A DNA stretch of 64,000 nt from Pseudomonas serbica (GCF_028823535.1 NZ_JAQIYM010000001.1:310001-374000), one strand, 5' to 3'; shown: positions 8,441 to 19,659, counted from the first letter of the stretch. The notes: generated from the sequence alone by a model not told the origin. Made by a program: numbers and translations.

Positions 8441-9082
8441 ATGAGCACCACCATCGCCGGCATCAAGATCCCCGACAGCGCCTTGGCCAAAGCCACCACC
8501 GAATACATCCGCGACATCGAATCCGACCTGCTCTACCACCACTCGCGCCGGGTGTTTCTGTTCGGCGCGCTGAGCGGCGAGCGCAAGCAACTGGCCTACA
8601 ACCCGGAGCTTCTGTATGTAGGCGCGATGTTCCATGACCTGGGCCTGGTGGAAGGTTATCGCAGCGACAACGAACGTTTCGAAGTCGACGGCGCCAACGC
8701 GGCAGCGGCGTTTCTCAAGCCTTACGGGTTGAGCGATGACGACATCGAGCAGGTCTGGCTGTCGATCGCGCTGCACACTACGCCGGGCGTGCCGCAACAC
8801 CTGCGGCCGACCGTGGCGCTGGTGACCGCAGGTGTTGAAATGGACGTGTTGGGTATGGACTACGCGGCGTTTTCCACCGTGCAGCGTGAGGCGGTGGTGC
8901 ATGCGCATCCACGGGGCGAAGGGTTCAAGGAGTGCATCATCTGCGCCTTTGCCGACGGCTTGCGCCATCGTCCGCAGACCACGTTCGGCAATGTGAAGAC
9001 CGATGTATTGATGGATCAGGAGCCGGGGTTCAAGCCGATGAACTTTGTCGAGGTCATCCGCAAATCGCCTTGGGTGGCGTGA
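8441..9082 (+). CDS. HD domain-containing phosphohydrolase-like protein
   Basis: This 213-aa protein has an HD domain with visible metal ligands: H34 in HHSRR, H65-D66 in FHDLG and H112 in IALHT. This subgroup resembles cyanamide-hydratase-type HD proteins (family recall, not proven). The frame is open further upstream, but ATG 8441 is preceded by GAGGA at 7 bases and fits the domain start. It is cytoplasmic. The divergent GlxA-type regulator suggests it is induced by a small metabolite. The substrate is unknown. Confidence 0.8.
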   Translation: MSTTIAGIKIPDSALAKATTEYIRDIESDLLYHHSRRVFLFGALSGERKQLAYNPELLYVGAMFHDLGLVEGYRSDNERFEVDGANAAAAFLKPYGLSDDDIEQVWLSIALHTTPGVPQHLRPTVALVTAGVEMDVLGMDYAAFSTVQREAVVHAHPRGEGFKECIICAFADGLRHRPQTTFGNVKTDVLMDQEPGFKPMNFVEVIRKSPWVA

Positions 9083-9096
9083 ACGCCAAAAAAACC

Positions 9097-9186
9097 TGTG
9101 GGAGCGGGCTTGCTCGCGAAGGGGTCGTGTCAGTCAATAGAGATGTCGACTGACACACCGCTTTCGCGAGCAAGCGCGCTCCCACA
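9097..9186. repeat. REP doublet
   Basis: Inverted REP units at about 9097-9120 and 9162-9186. The spacer includes GTGTCAGTC...GACTGACAC. It separates the HD-domain gene from the convergent end of the polyamine operon. Confidence 0.9.
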
Positions 9187-9230
9187 TGAGATCCCGGTTG
9201 ACCATGATTCTGCGGCCAACCGGTCGAGAC

Positions 9231-10118
9231 TTACGCCGCTTCCGGCTGCGCGCGACGCACGTCCGGTTGCTTCCACGAATCGGCGGCGCTTTCTTCGATG
9301 GCTTGCTGGATCGCACGCTTGCGCGCTTCTTCGGCGCGACGGCTGAAGAACCAGACCAGGAAGGTCATCAGCGATACCGCCAGCAGGATCAGACTGGCCA
9401 CGGCGTTGATTTCCGGTTTCACGCCCAGGCGCACCGCCGAGAACACTTCCATCGGCAAGGTGGTGGAACCCGGGCCCGAGACGAAGCTCGCCAGTACCAG
9501 GTCATCCAGCGACAGGGCAAACGACATCATGCCGCCGGCGCCCAGGGAGGGTGCGATCATCGGGATGGTGATCAGGAAGAACACCTTCCACGGCCGCGCA
9601 CCCAGGTCCATGGCCGCTTCTTCGATGGACAGGTCCAGTTCACGCAAGCGCGCCGACACCACCACCGCCACATACGCCGCACAGAACGTGGTGTGGGCGA
9701 TCCAGATGGTGACGACGCCACGCTCTTGTGGCCAGCCGATCATCTGCGCCATGGCCACGAACAGCAGCAACAGCGACAGACCGGTGATCACCTCAGGCAT
9801 TACCAGTGGCGCTGTCACCAGGCCACCGAACAGGGTGCGACCCTTGAAGTGGGTGATCCGGGTCAGCACGAACGCCGCCAGCGTACCCAGCGCCACCGCG
9901 GCAATCGCCGTGTAGCAGGCGATTTCCAGCGAGCGCACCACCGAGCCCATCAGTTGGGTGTTGTCCATCAGGCCGACGTACCACTTGATCGACCAGCCGC
10001 CCCACACCGTCACCAGTTTCGAGGCGTTGAACGAGTAGATCACCAGGATCAGCATCGGCGCGTAGATGAACAGCAATCCCGCGACCAGCATGAAACTCGA
10101 GAAACGGAAGCGCTTCAT
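9231..10118 (-). CDS. spuH: Polyamine ABC transporter permease SpuH (PotI-like)
   Basis: This 295-aa inner-membrane permease has about six hydrophobic segments, and the EAA-type loop is EEAAMDLGARPWKVFFLITIP near residue 170. It resembles PotI/SpuH, the second permease of the putrescine/spermidine importer. The ATG overlaps the spuG stop codon by four bases (10115-10118), giving translational coupling. It is the last gene of the minus-strand spu operon. The C-terminal tail is hydrophilic and alanine-rich. Substrates are inferred from the neighbouring SpuD and SpuE binding proteins. Confidence 0.92.
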   Translation of the reverse strand: MKRFRFSSFMLVAGLLFIYAPMLILVIYSFNASKLVTVWGGWSIKWYVGLMDNTQLMGSVVRSLEIACYTAIAAVALGTLAAFVLTRITHFKGRTLFGGLVTAPLVMPEVITGLSLLLLFVAMAQMIGWPQERGVVTIWIAHTTFCAAYVAVVVSARLRELDLSIEEAAMDLGARPWKVFFLITIPMIAPSLGAGGMMSFALSLDDLVLASFVSGPGSTTLPMEVFSAVRLGVKPEINAVASLILLAVSLMTFLVWFFSRRAEEARKRAIQQAIEESAADSWKQPDVRRAQPEAA

Positions 10119-11035
10119 TCCTTGCCCTCCATCTCTTTGGCCTGGCTACGGTTGAACAGGATGATCGGCACGATCAGGATCGCCAGCATCACCACCGCCA
10201 GGGCGGATGCCACCGGCCAGTCACGGTTGTTGAAAAATTCTTGCCAGAGCACTTTACCGATCATCAGGGTCTCCGGACCGCCGAGCAGTTCCGGGATCAC
10301 GAACTCACCCACGACCGGGATGAACACCAGCATGCAGCCGGCGATGATGCCGTTCTTGGACAGCGGAATGGTGATCTTCCAGAAGCTGTTGAAGGTGCTC
10401 GAACCCAAGTCGGACGCGGCTTCCAGCAGACTGTTGTCGTGCTTCACCAGGTTGGCGTACAGCGGCAGGATCATGAACGGCAGATAGGAGTAGACGACAC
10501 CGATGTAGACCGCGAGGTTGGTGTTGAGGATCTGCAGCGGCTCGTCGATCCAGCCCATGGTCATCAGGAAACCGTTGAGCAGGCCGTTGTTGCTGAGGAT
10601 GCCCATCCACGCATAGACGCGGATCAGGATCGCGGTCCAGGTCGGCATCATGATCAGCAGCACCAGCACCGTTTGCATCTCTTTGCGGGCACTGGCAATG
10701 GCGTAGGCCATCGGGTAGCCGATCACCAGGCAGAGGATGGTGCTGATCAGCGCCATCTTCAACGAGCCGAGGTAGGCGGCGATGTACAGCTCGTCGTCGC
10801 CGAGCATCGCGTAGTTGCCCAGGTTCAGCAACAGCTGCAGCTTCTGTTCGGCGTAGCTGTAGATCTCGGTGTACGGCGGAATGGCCACGTCGGCTTCGGC
10901 GAAGCTGATCTTCAGGACGATGAAGAACGGCAGCATGAAGAACAGGAACAGCCAGATGAAAGGAACCCCGATGACCAGCTGGCGGCCACCGGGAATTATT
11001 CGATTGAGGCGGCGTTTGAATTTGCGCATGTTCAT
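10115..11035 (-). CDS. spuG: Polyamine ABC transporter permease SpuG (PotH-like)
   Basis: This 306-aa inner-membrane permease starts with a basic cytoplasmic segment (MRKFKRRLNR) followed by a strong first membrane helix (FIWLFLFFMLPFFIVL). The coupling loop is EAASDLGSSTFNSFWKITIPLS. It is the PotH/SpuG partner of SpuH. Start and stop codons overlap both neighbours: an ATGA overlap with spuF at 11032-11035 and another with spuH. The transporter core is thus made from tightly coupled reading frames. Confidence 0.92.
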   Translation of the reverse strand: MNMRKFKRRLNRIIPGGRQLVIGVPFIWLFLFFMLPFFIVLKISFAEADVAIPPYTEIYSYAEQKLQLLLNLGNYAMLGDDELYIAAYLGSLKMALISTILCLVIGYPMAYAIASARKEMQTVLVLLIMMPTWTAILIRVYAWMGILSNNGLLNGFLMTMGWIDEPLQILNTNLAVYIGVVYSYLPFMILPLYANLVKHDNSLLEAASDLGSSTFNSFWKITIPLSKNGIIAGCMLVFIPVVGEFVIPELLGGPETLMIGKVLWQEFFNNRDWPVASALAVVMLAILIVPIILFNRSQAKEMEGKE

Positions 11036-12174
11036 GAGCGAAGTACCACGCCGCTATCGTCTTCCCAATACACGTAGACCTGGTCACCCCAGGTCGGCCG
11101 CTGGCCACGGCGCTCGGCGTTGGCGACGAACGACTGGACGATCTTGCCGCTCGGCAATTCGACGTAGAACACCGAGTGACCACCCAGGTAGGCGATGTCA
11201 TGGACCTTGCCGCTGGACCAGTTGTATTCGCAGGTCGGCATGGTCGGGGTGACGAGCAGTTTCTCCGGACGGATCGCGTAGGTCACGGACTTGTCCTGCA
11301 CCGAAGTGCTGATGCCGTGGCCGACATAGATCTTGCGGTCCAGGTCCTTGCAGGTGATGATCGCGTGGCCCTCGGCATCGTCGATCACTTCTCCGTCGAA
11401 GATGTTGACGTTGCCGATGAACTCGCAGACCAGGCGGCTGGTCGGGGTTTCGTAGATGTCGATCGGGCTACCGATCTGGGCGATCCAACCCAGGTGCATG
11501 ATCGCGATGCGCTCGGCCATGGTCATGGCCTCTTCCTGGTCGTGGGTCACCATGACGCAGGTCACACCGACGCGCTCGATGATCTCCACCAGCTCCAGCT
11601 GCATTTGCGAACGCAGTTTTTTATCCAGCGCGCCCATCGGTTCGTCGAGCAGCAGCAGCTTCGGACGCTTGGCCAGCGAACGAGCCAGGGCCACACGCTG
11701 GCGCTGGCCGCCGGACAACTGATGCGGTTTGCGCTTGGCGTACTGGCTCATCTGCACCAGCTTGAGCATGTCGGCCACGCGGGCATCGATTTCGGCGGCC
11801 GGCAGTTTGTCCTGCTTGAGGCCAAAGGCGATGTTCTGCGCCACGGTCATGTGCGGGAACAGGGCGTACGACTGGAACATCATGTTGATCGGCCGCTCGT
11901 AAGGCGGCATGTCAGTGATGTCTACGCCATCGAGGAAGATTCGCCCCTCGGTCGGTCGTTCGAAGCCGGCCAGCATGCGCAGCAAGGTGGATTTGCCCGA
12001 TCCCGAACCGCCGAGCAAGGCGAAAATCTCGCCTTTCTTGATTTCCAGGGACACGTCGTCCACGGCAATCGTCTCGTCGAACTTCTTCGTGACCCGGTCG
12101 ATTTTGACCAGCACCTGTTTAGGTGACTGGTCGCCCTCGAGGGCTTTCTTATAGGCGCCGGAGGCAACTGCCAT
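11032..12174 (-). CDS. spuF: Polyamine ABC transporter ATPase SpuF (PotG-like)
   Basis: This 380-aa ATP-binding subunit energises polyamine uptake at the cytoplasmic face. Walker A GGSGSGKST, the ABC signature LSGGQRQRVALARSLA, Walker B LLLLDEPMGAL and the switch histidine in VMVTHDQEEA are all present. A C-terminal TOBE-type regulatory domain follows (about residues 270-380). A GGAG site lies 8 bases before the ATG. Length and domains match PotG/SpuF. Confidence 0.94.
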   Translation of the reverse strand: MAVASGAYKKALEGDQSPKQVLVKIDRVTKKFDETIAVDDVSLEIKKGEIFALLGGSGSGKSTLLRMLAGFERPTEGRIFLDGVDITDMPPYERPINMMFQSYALFPHMTVAQNIAFGLKQDKLPAAEIDARVADMLKLVQMSQYAKRKPHQLSGGQRQRVALARSLAKRPKLLLLDEPMGALDKKLRSQMQLELVEIIERVGVTCVMVTHDQEEAMTMAERIAIMHLGWIAQIGSPIDIYETPTSRLVCEFIGNVNIFDGEVIDDAEGHAIITCKDLDRKIYVGHGISTSVQDKSVTYAIRPEKLLVTPTMPTCEYNWSSGKVHDIAYLGGHSVFYVELPSGKIVQSFVANAERRGQRPTWGDQVYVYWEDDSGVVLRS

Positions 12175-12247
12175 TTACGAAACTCCCAGAAAAAAAGAGT
12201 GCAGTTCGCTCAAGGTGAGCCAACCTTGGATAGTTTGAGCCTTGAAG

Positions 12248-13532
<1,285 letters not shown>

Positions 13533-14642
13533 TTATTTACCGGATTTGATCTTGGTCCAGCTGCGAGTCATATCACGCTGGGTGGCCGCTGGCAGATCGG
13601 CGATGGCATACAGCTTGGCCTGCACGTCAGCTGGCGGGTAGATGCCTGGATCGCTGGTGATGTCTTTCTCTACCAGAGCTGTTGCAGCGGCGTTACCGTT
13701 CGGGAAACGTACGGCGTTGGTGATGCCGGCCATGACTTCAGGCTTCTGCAGGAAGGTCATGAACTTGTAGGCGCCTTCAACGTTTTCGGCATCTTTAGGG
13801 ATGGCGACCATGTCGAAGAAGCTGCCAGCGCCTTCCTTCGGAATGGCGTAGCTGACTTTGACCTTGTCACCGGCCTCGGCGGCACGGGACTTGGCCTGCT
13901 GCACGTCACCCGAGTAGCCGACTGCTACGCAGATGTTGCCGTTTGCCAGGTCCGAGATGTACTTGGAGGAGTGGAAATAGGTGATCGAAGGACGAATCTT
14001 GAGGAACAGATCTTCGGCTTTCTTGATGTCTTCTTTTTTCTGGGTGTCGGTAGGCAGGCCCAGGTAGTGCAGCGCGACCGGGAGCATTTCGGTCGGCGAA
14101 TCGAGGAAGCTCACACCGCAGCCCTTGAGCTTGGCGATATTTTCCGGCTTGAGCAGTACGTCCCAGGAGTCGATGGTGTCGACGCCCAGCGCAGCCTTGA
14201 CCTTCTCCGGGTTGTAACCGATGCCGATCGAGCCCCACATGTACGGGAAAGCGTGCTTGTTGCCCGGGTCGCTGATCGACACGGCCTTGAGCAGGTCCTG
14301 GTTCAGGTTCTTCCAGTTAGGCAGCTTGGACTGGTCCAGTTCCTGATAAACGCCTGCTTTGATCTGCTTGGCCAGGAAGTTGTTCGACGGCACGACCACG
14401 TCGTAGCCGGACTTGCCTGCCAGCAATTTGGCTTCCAGGGTTTCGTTGCTGTCGAATACGTCGTAGACGACCTTGATCCCGGACTCTTTCTCGAAGTTGG
14501 CGATGGTGTCCGGAGCGATGTAGTCGGACCAGTTATAGACGTGCAGTACTTTGTCGTCCGCGTGAACCGCACCCGCCATCATGCCCGCTACGGACAAAGC
14601 GAGAAGTGTCTTGCCAGCAAGCTTTTTTCCTAATGCCTTCAT
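13533..14642 (-). CDS. spuD: Putrescine-binding periplasmic protein SpuD
   Basis: This 369-aa periplasmic binding protein has a signal peptide ([16 protein letters not shown]) and mature start [19 protein letters not shown]. It is clearly paralogous to the neighbouring SpuE over its whole length, and both end in [11 protein letters not shown] or [11 protein letters not shown]. The ligand-pocket stretch reads GAGSFFDM, with Phe where SpuE has Trp, so it is assigned as the putrescine receptor. GGAG lies 8 bases before the ATG. It is upstream of spuE and downstream of spuC, as in P. aeruginosa. Confidence 0.9.
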   Translation of the reverse strand: MKALGKKLAGKTLLALSVAGMMAGAVHADDKVLHVYNWSDYIAPDTIANFEKESGIKVVYDVFDSNETLEAKLLAGKSGYDVVVPSNNFLAKQIKAGVYQELDQSKLPNWKNLNQDLLKAVSISDPGNKHAFPYMWGSIGIGYNPEKVKAALGVDTIDSWDVLLKPENIAKLKGCGVSFLDSPTEMLPVALHYLGLPTDTQKKEDIKKAEDLFLKIRPSITYFHSSKYISDLANGNICVAVGYSGDVQQAKSRAAEAGDKVKVSYAIPKEGAGSFFDMVAIPKDAENVEGAYKFMTFLQKPEVMAGITNAVRFPNGNAAATALVEKDITSDPGIYPPADVQAKLYAIADLPAATQRDMTRSWTKIKSGK

Positions 14643-14811
14643 GCGTAATGCTCCAAATTTTTCTTTTTTGAACCACTTTGTTCAGCGGCCGAACCCGGAC
14701 AACTGGAACTGCGGCTAGTCTGGCAAGATCCGAGGCGGTCTTTCAAGGAAAGGCCAAGCTTTCTAACGGCCCTGAGCGAAAGTTTCATGACTGCCGCTCA
14801 GAGCCTAGCAC

Positions 14812-16176
14812 TTAGGCCTGCAACGCACTCAGGGTCAGGTCCAGGCACTTGCGCGCCTTGGTCACCAACTCATCGATTTCCGCCGGTGTGATCACCAGCG
14901 GTGGCGCGATGATCATGGTGTCGCCCACGGCACGCATGATCAGCCCGTTATCGAAGCAGAACTGTCGGCAGATCATGCCGACGCCCTTGCCTTCATAGCG
15001 CTTGCGAGTGGCCTTGTCCTGAACCAGTTCGATCGCCCCCAGCAGACCGACCCCACGAACTTCCCCAACCAGGGGATGATCGTTCAGTTCGCGCAAACGT
15101 TTTTGCAAATACGGTGCCGTTTCAGCGTGCACGCGCTCGATAATTTTTTCATCGCGCATGATGCGGATGTTTTCCAGCGCCACCGCAGCGGCCACCGGGT
15201 GCCCGGAATAGGTGAAGCCGTGGTTGAAATCGCCGCCCTCGTTGAGCACGTCCACCACTTCGTCGCGCACGATCAGGCCACCCATGGGGATGTAGCCGGA
15301 GGTCAGGCCCTTGGCGATGGTCATCATGTCCGGCTTGAGGTCGTAGAAATCACTGCCGAACCATTCGCCGGTGCGGCCGAAACCGCAGATCACTTCGTCG
15401 GCCACGAACAGGATGTCGTACTTGGCGAGGATTTCCTTGATGCGCGGCCAGTAGCTGTCTGGCGGAATGATCACGCCGCCAGCGCCCTGGATTGGCTCGG
15501 CAATAAAGGCCCCCACGTTGTCTACGCCGACTTCGAGGATCTTCTCTTCCAGCTGATTGGCCGCCCAGATCCCGAACTCTTCAGGGGTCATGTCGCCGCC
15601 TTCGGCGAACCAGTACGGCTGGGCGATGTGGACGATGCCCGGAATTGGCAGGTCGCCCTGTTCGTGCATGTAGGTCATGCCGCCCAGGCTCGCGCCGGCC
15701 ACGGTGGAACCGTGATAGCCGTTCTTGCGGCTGATGATGACCTTCTTGTTCGGCTGGCCCTTGATCGCCCAATAGTGACGAACCATGCGCAACATGGTGT
15801 CGTTGCCTTCAGAGCCGGAACCGGTGAAGAACACGTGGTTCATGCCTTCTGGCGCGACATCGGCGATGGCCTTCGCCAACTCCAGTACCGGCGGGTGGGC
15901 GGTCTGGAAGAACAGGTTGTAATACGGCAACTCACGCATCTGCTTGCTGGCGGCATCGGCCAGTTCGTCGCGGCCATAACCGATGGCCACGCACCACAGC
16001 CCGGCCATGCCGTCGAGGATCTTGTTGCCTTCGCTGTCCCACAGGTAGACACCCTTGGCGTTGGTGATGATCCGCGGGCCTTTCTCTTTCAGCTGCTTGA
16101 AGTCGCTGAACGGAGCCAGGTGGTGATCATTGCTCAGGGTTTGCCATTCACGGGTTTGCGGATTGTTGCTGGTCAT
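14812..16176 (-). CDS. spuC: Polyamine:pyruvate aminotransferase SpuC
   Basis: This 454-aa class-III PLP-dependent aminotransferase moves the terminal amino group of putrescine or glutamyl-polyamines to pyruvate. The Schiff-base lysine is K289 in [11 protein letters not shown]. The cofactor loop TGSGSEGND and the Asp of [15 protein letters not shown] are present. Length fits SpuC. AGGAGATTGGT precedes the ATG. It lies 59 bp downstream of spuB and 169 bp upstream of spuD. Confidence 0.93.
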   Translation of the reverse strand: MTSNNPQTREWQTLSNDHHLAPFSDFKQLKEKGPRIITNAKGVYLWDSEGNKILDGMAGLWCVAIGYGRDELADAASKQMRELPYYNLFFQTAHPPVLELAKAIADVAPEGMNHVFFTGSGSEGNDTMLRMVRHYWAIKGQPNKKVIISRKNGYHGSTVAGASLGGMTYMHEQGDLPIPGIVHIAQPYWFAEGGDMTPEEFGIWAANQLEEKILEVGVDNVGAFIAEPIQGAGGVIIPPDSYWPRIKEILAKYDILFVADEVICGFGRTGEWFGSDFYDLKPDMMTIAKGLTSGYIPMGGLIVRDEVVDVLNEGGDFNHGFTYSGHPVAAAVALENIRIMRDEKIIERVHAETAPYLQKRLRELNDHPLVGEVRGVGLLGAIELVQDKATRKRYEGKGVGMICRQFCFDNGLIMRAVGDTMIIAPPLVITPAEIDELVTKARKCLDLTLSALQA

Positions 16177-16235
16177 ACCAATCTCCTAAAAAATCCAGGT
16201 GAGAGCGCCACCCGACAACGGTGGCGCCCGGCGCA

Positions 16236-17594
16236 TCAGACGGCAAAAAGCAGGAATTCCCGTTCCCACGAACTGATGACGCGCTTGAAGTTTTCATGCT
16301 CGGCCCGCTTGACCGCGACGTAGCCAGTGATGAAAGTCTTGCCCAGGTAGCGCTCGATGGTGGCGCTGTTTTCCATGCGCTCGAGCGCGTCTTCGATGGT
16401 CAGTGGCAGGCGCAGGTTGCGGCGCTCGTAACCACGGCCCACCACCGGTGCGCTCGGGTTCAAGCCTTCGACCATGCCGATGTAGCCGCACAGCAGGCTC
16501 GCGGCAATGGCCAGGTACGGGTTGGCATCGGCACCCGGCAGGCGGTTTTCCACGCGACGGTTCTGTGGCCCGGCATCCGGCACCCGCAGGCCCACGGTGC
16601 GGTTCTCTTCGCCCCACTCCACGTTCACCGGCGCCGAGGTGTCCGGCAGGAAGCGGCGGAACGAGTTGACGTTGGGGGCAAACAGCGGCAATAGCTCGGG
16701 AATCAGCTTCTGCAAACCACCGATGTGGTTCAGGAACAGCTGGCTCATGGTCCCGTCTTCATTGGAGAAGATGTTCTTGCCGGTCTCGATGTCGATGATG
16801 CTCTGGTGCAGGTGCATGGCGCTGCCAGGCTCGCCGGTCATCGGCTTGGCCATGAAGGTCGCGGCCACGTTGTGCTTGAGCGCAGCCTCGCGCATGGTGC
16901 GCTTGAACACCAGGATCTGGTCCGCCAGGGACAAGGCATCGCCGTGACGGAAGTTGATCTCCATCTGCGCCGTGCCGTCCTCGTGGATCAGCGTGTCGAG
17001 GTCCAGTTCCTGCAATTCGCACCAGTCATAAACGTCCTCGAACAGCGGGTCGAACTCATTCGCCGCCTCGATGGAGAACGACTGGCGACCGATTTCCGGG
17101 CGACCGGAACGGCCGATAGGTGGCTGCAGCGGATAATCCGGGTCGTCACTGCGCTTGGTCAGGTAGAACTCCATCTCCGGCGCCACGATGGGCTGCCAGC
17201 CCCTGTCGGCATAGAGCTTGAGGACTTTCTTGAGCACGTTGCGCGGTGACAGCTCGATCGGGTTGCCCTGCTTGTCGTAGGTGTCGTGGATCACCTGGGC
17301 GGTCGGTTCGACGGCCCAAGGCACCAGGTACACCGCGTTGTGATCGGGGCGGCAGATCATGTCGATGTCGGCCGGGTCGAGCAGTTCGTAATAGATGTCG
17401 TCTTCGACGTAATCGCCGGTCACGGTCTGCAACAGAACGCTCTCAGGCAGGCGCATGCCCTTTTCGGCGATGAATTTGTTGGTCGGCGAGATCTTGCCCC
17501 GGGTGATCCCGGTCAAGTCGGCGATCATGCATTCGACTTCTGTGATCTTGTGGTCTTTCAACCAATCGGTGAGCTGGTCGAGGTTGTTACTCAT
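16236..17594 (-). CDS. spuB: Gamma-glutamylpolyamine synthetase SpuB (glutamine-synthetase family)
   Basis: This 452-aa enzyme of the glutamine synthetase superfamily predictably ligates glutamate to polyamines in the gamma-glutamylation pathway. It shows the beta-grasp start VECMIADLTGITRGK, EMEFYL, the ATP/metal pattern GSAMHLHQS and NRTVGLRVP, and the C-terminal NRLPGADANPYLAIAASL. ATG 17594 is chosen because AGAGG lies about 6 bases upstream; the frame stays open further, but there it overlaps spuA remnant DNA. It is 38 bp downstream of the spuA relic. Confidence 0.9.
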   Translation of the reverse strand: MSNNLDQLTDWLKDHKITEVECMIADLTGITRGKISPTNKFIAEKGMRLPESVLLQTVTGDYVEDDIYYELLDPADIDMICRPDHNAVYLVPWAVEPTAQVIHDTYDKQGNPIELSPRNVLKKVLKLYADRGWQPIVAPEMEFYLTKRSDDPDYPLQPPIGRSGRPEIGRQSFSIEAANEFDPLFEDVYDWCELQELDLDTLIHEDGTAQMEINFRHGDALSLADQILVFKRTMREAALKHNVAATFMAKPMTGEPGSAMHLHQSIIDIETGKNIFSNEDGTMSQLFLNHIGGLQKLIPELLPLFAPNVNSFRRFLPDTSAPVNVEWGEENRTVGLRVPDAGPQNRRVENRLPGADANPYLAIAASLLCGYIGMVEGLNPSAPVVGRGYERRNLRLPLTIEDALERMENSATIERYLGKTFITGYVAVKRAEHENFKRVISSWEREFLLFAV

Positions 17595-17632
17595 AAATGC
17601 CTCTAGGCTTTGAGTTTCCTGGCTCTTCAGAG

Positions 17633-17992
17633 TCAGGCGATAGTTGACGCATCGGCGTCGCGTTGAAATGCAAGTTTGCGCCAGGCTATCGTGCTTGTGT
17701 GTACTTCTGCGCATGACAGGCGTGCAGAATCGCGAGCGGTGACCTGCACGATGGCCGAGCCGCTATTGTGAATCGGTTCTATATTGAATGGAGTAACCGT
17801 AATGGGTGTGCCGTCGAGGCCGTCCAGAATATCGGACAGAGACGGCTGATTCGCCAGGGACGGGAGGATCGCCGACAGGCCCGAAGCCGCTGCGGCCACG
17901 GCGCTGACGCAGATGTCGCCACTGATGTGATGAGCATGCAGACCGATCTGCGAAGAGCAGGCGGTGACGCCGATGATCGGCAGGCGATACAT
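17633..17992 (-). pseudogene. spuA: Remnant of spuA (gamma-glutamyl-GABA hydrolase, class I glutamine amidotransferase)
   Basis: A 119-codon open frame sits exactly where spuA lies in P. aeruginosa, between divergent spuI and downstream spuB. Its start (LPIIGVTACSSQIGLHAHHISGD, then AVAAAASGLSAILPSL, then ILDGLDG) aligns with the N-terminus of SpuA/PuuD hydrolases. After LDG the expected TGSPSN is degraded to TVTPFNIEP. The frame then drifts and stops before the nucleophile segment (GICRG) and the catalytic His-Glu region. A complete gene needs about 750 bp, and only about 400 bp lie between the start and spuB. This is therefore a deletion plus point-mutation relic, not an active hydrolase. 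Confidence 0.75.
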
Positions 17993-17999
17993 GAAACAC

Positions 18000-18270
18000 C
18001 CCGGTATTATTGCTGTTATGGGTTTGATTCGAGCTTAGCCTTGTTCATTTTTTTACACAACACCCCCGTAAAAAATACAACACGGCCCGCTCAAGCCTGC
18101 GGGCGTCAAACGGCCAAGGGCTATAAAAACGCCCCAAAGAGCCTCAAAAAAGCCACGCGAGCGCTTTTTTAGGGCAAAAAAGGCCTCGCTTGACTTCGGC
18201 AAGCCGTTCGGGTTGACTGGAATCCGAAAAGATCAATGATTGATATTTTTAACAACAAAGGTGTTGCATC
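18000..18270. promoter_or_regulatory. Divergent spuI / spuA-spuB promoter region
   Basis: This 271-bp region separates the divergent spuI gene from the spuA relic and spuB. It holds the start signals for both arms, although no -35/-10 pair stands out. A hairpin at 18146-18170 (arms AAAAAAGC and GCTTTTTT) lies 100 bp before spuI. The leader of spuI is AT-rich just before its GGTGTTGC. Confidence 0.5.
18146..18170. terminator. A/T-flanked hairpin upstream of spuI
   Basis: Perfect 8-bp arms AAAAAAGC (18146-18153) and GCTTTTTT (18163-18170) around a 9-base loop. The T-run gives it the form of a weak intrinsic terminator on either strand. Its place upstream of spuI would suit an attenuator, but that is inference. 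Confidence 0.4.
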
Positions 18271-19647
18271 ATGTCGGTACCCCCGCGTGCCGTTCAGCTT
18301 AACGAAGCGAACGCGTTCCTTAAGGAACATCCTGAGGTTCTGTACGTTGACCTTCTGATTGCGGATATGAATGGTGTGGTGCGCGGCAAGCGCATCGAAC
18401 GCACCAGCCTCCACAAGGTTTACGAGAAAGGCATCAACCTGCCGGCCTCTCTATTTGCTCTGGATATCAATGGCTCCACGGTGGAAAGCACCGGCCTGGG
18501 CCTGGACATCGGCGACGCCGATCGAATCTGCTATCCAATCCCCGATACCCTGTGCAACGAGCCATGGCAGAAGCGCCCCACCGCGCAACTGTTGATGACC
18601 ATGCACGAACTCGAAGGTGATCCTTTCTTCGCCGACCCACGCGAAGTCCTGCGACAAGTCGTGACCAAGTTCGATGAACTGGGCCTGACCATCTGCGCCG
18701 CGTTCGAACTGGAGTTCTACCTGATCGACCAGGAGAACGTGAACGGTCGTCCGCAACCGCCGCGCTCGCCGATCTCCGGCAAACGTCCGCACTCGACACA
18801 GGTCTACCTGATCGACGACCTCGACGAATACGTCGACTGCCTCCAGGACATTCTGGAAGGTGCGAAAGAGCAAGGCATCCCGGCCGACGCCATCGTCAAG
18901 GAAAGTGCCCCGGCGCAGTTCGAAGTGAACCTGCACCACGTCGCCGACCCGATCAAGGCCTGCGACTACGCGGTACTGCTCAAGCGCCTGATCAAGAACA
19001 TCGCCTACGACCATGAAATGGACACCACCTTCATGGCCAAGCCTTACCCGGGCCAGGCGGGCAACGGGCTGCACGTACACATTTCGATTCTCGACAAGGA
19101 CGGCAAGAATATTTTTGCCAGTGAGGATCCCGAGCAGAACGCCGCGCTGCGTCACGCGATCGGCGGTGTGCTCGAGACCCTACCGGCGCAGATGGCTTTC
19201 CTCTGCCCGAACGTCAACTCCTACCGTCGATTCGGTGCGCAGTTCTATGTGCCGAACTCACCGTGCTGGGGCCTGGACAACCGCACCGTGGCAATTCGCG
19301 TACCTACCGGCTCCGCCGATGCCGTGCGTATCGAACACCGTGTGGCCGGCGCCGATGCCAACCCTTACCTGCTGATGGCTTCGGTCCTGGCAGGCGTGCA
19401 CCACGGCCTGGTCAACAAGATCGAGCCGAATGCGCCGGTGGAAGGCAACAGCTACGAGCAGAACGAGCAGAGCCTGCCGAACAACCTGCGCGATGCATTG
19501 CGCGAGCTGGACGACAGCGAAGTCATGGCCAAGTACATCGATCCGAAATACATCGATATCTTCGTGGCCTGCAAGGAAAGCGAGCTGGAGGAGTTTGAAC
19601 ACTCCATCTCCGACCTTGAGTACAACTGGTACCTGCATACCGTTTAA
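18271..19647 (+). CDS. spuI: Gamma-glutamylpolyamine synthetase SpuI (glutamine-synthetase family)
   Basis: This 458-aa enzyme of the same glutamine-synthetase superfamily predictably makes gamma-glutamyl-putrescine or related adducts. Seen in order: VLYVDLLIADMNGVVRGKRI, ELEFYLID, GNGLHVHIS, NRTVAIRVPTGS and EHRVAGADANPYLLMASVL. It is divergent from the spuBCDEFGH arm, as in P. aeruginosa. It shares the family motifs with SpuB but differs enough to suggest a different amine preference. A strong terminator follows directly. Confidence 0.9.
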   Translation: MSVPPRAVQLNEANAFLKEHPEVLYVDLLIADMNGVVRGKRIERTSLHKVYEKGINLPASLFALDINGSTVESTGLGLDIGDADRICYPIPDTLCNEPWQKRPTAQLLMTMHELEGDPFFADPREVLRQVVTKFDELGLTICAAFELEFYLIDQENVNGRPQPPRSPISGKRPHSTQVYLIDDLDEYVDCLQDILEGAKEQGIPADAIVKESAPAQFEVNLHHVADPIKACDYAVLLKRLIKNIAYDHEMDTTFMAKPYPGQAGNGLHVHISILDKDGKNIFASEDPEQNAALRHAIGGVLETLPAQMAFLCPNVNSYRRFGAQFYVPNSPCWGLDNRTVAIRVPTGSADAVRIEHRVAGADANPYLLMASVLAGVHHGLVNKIEPNAPVEGNSYEQNEQSLPNNLRDALRELDDSEVMAKYIDPKYIDIFVACKESELEEFEHSISDLEYNWYLHTV

Positions 19648-19659
19648 GCGGCTGCAGTA

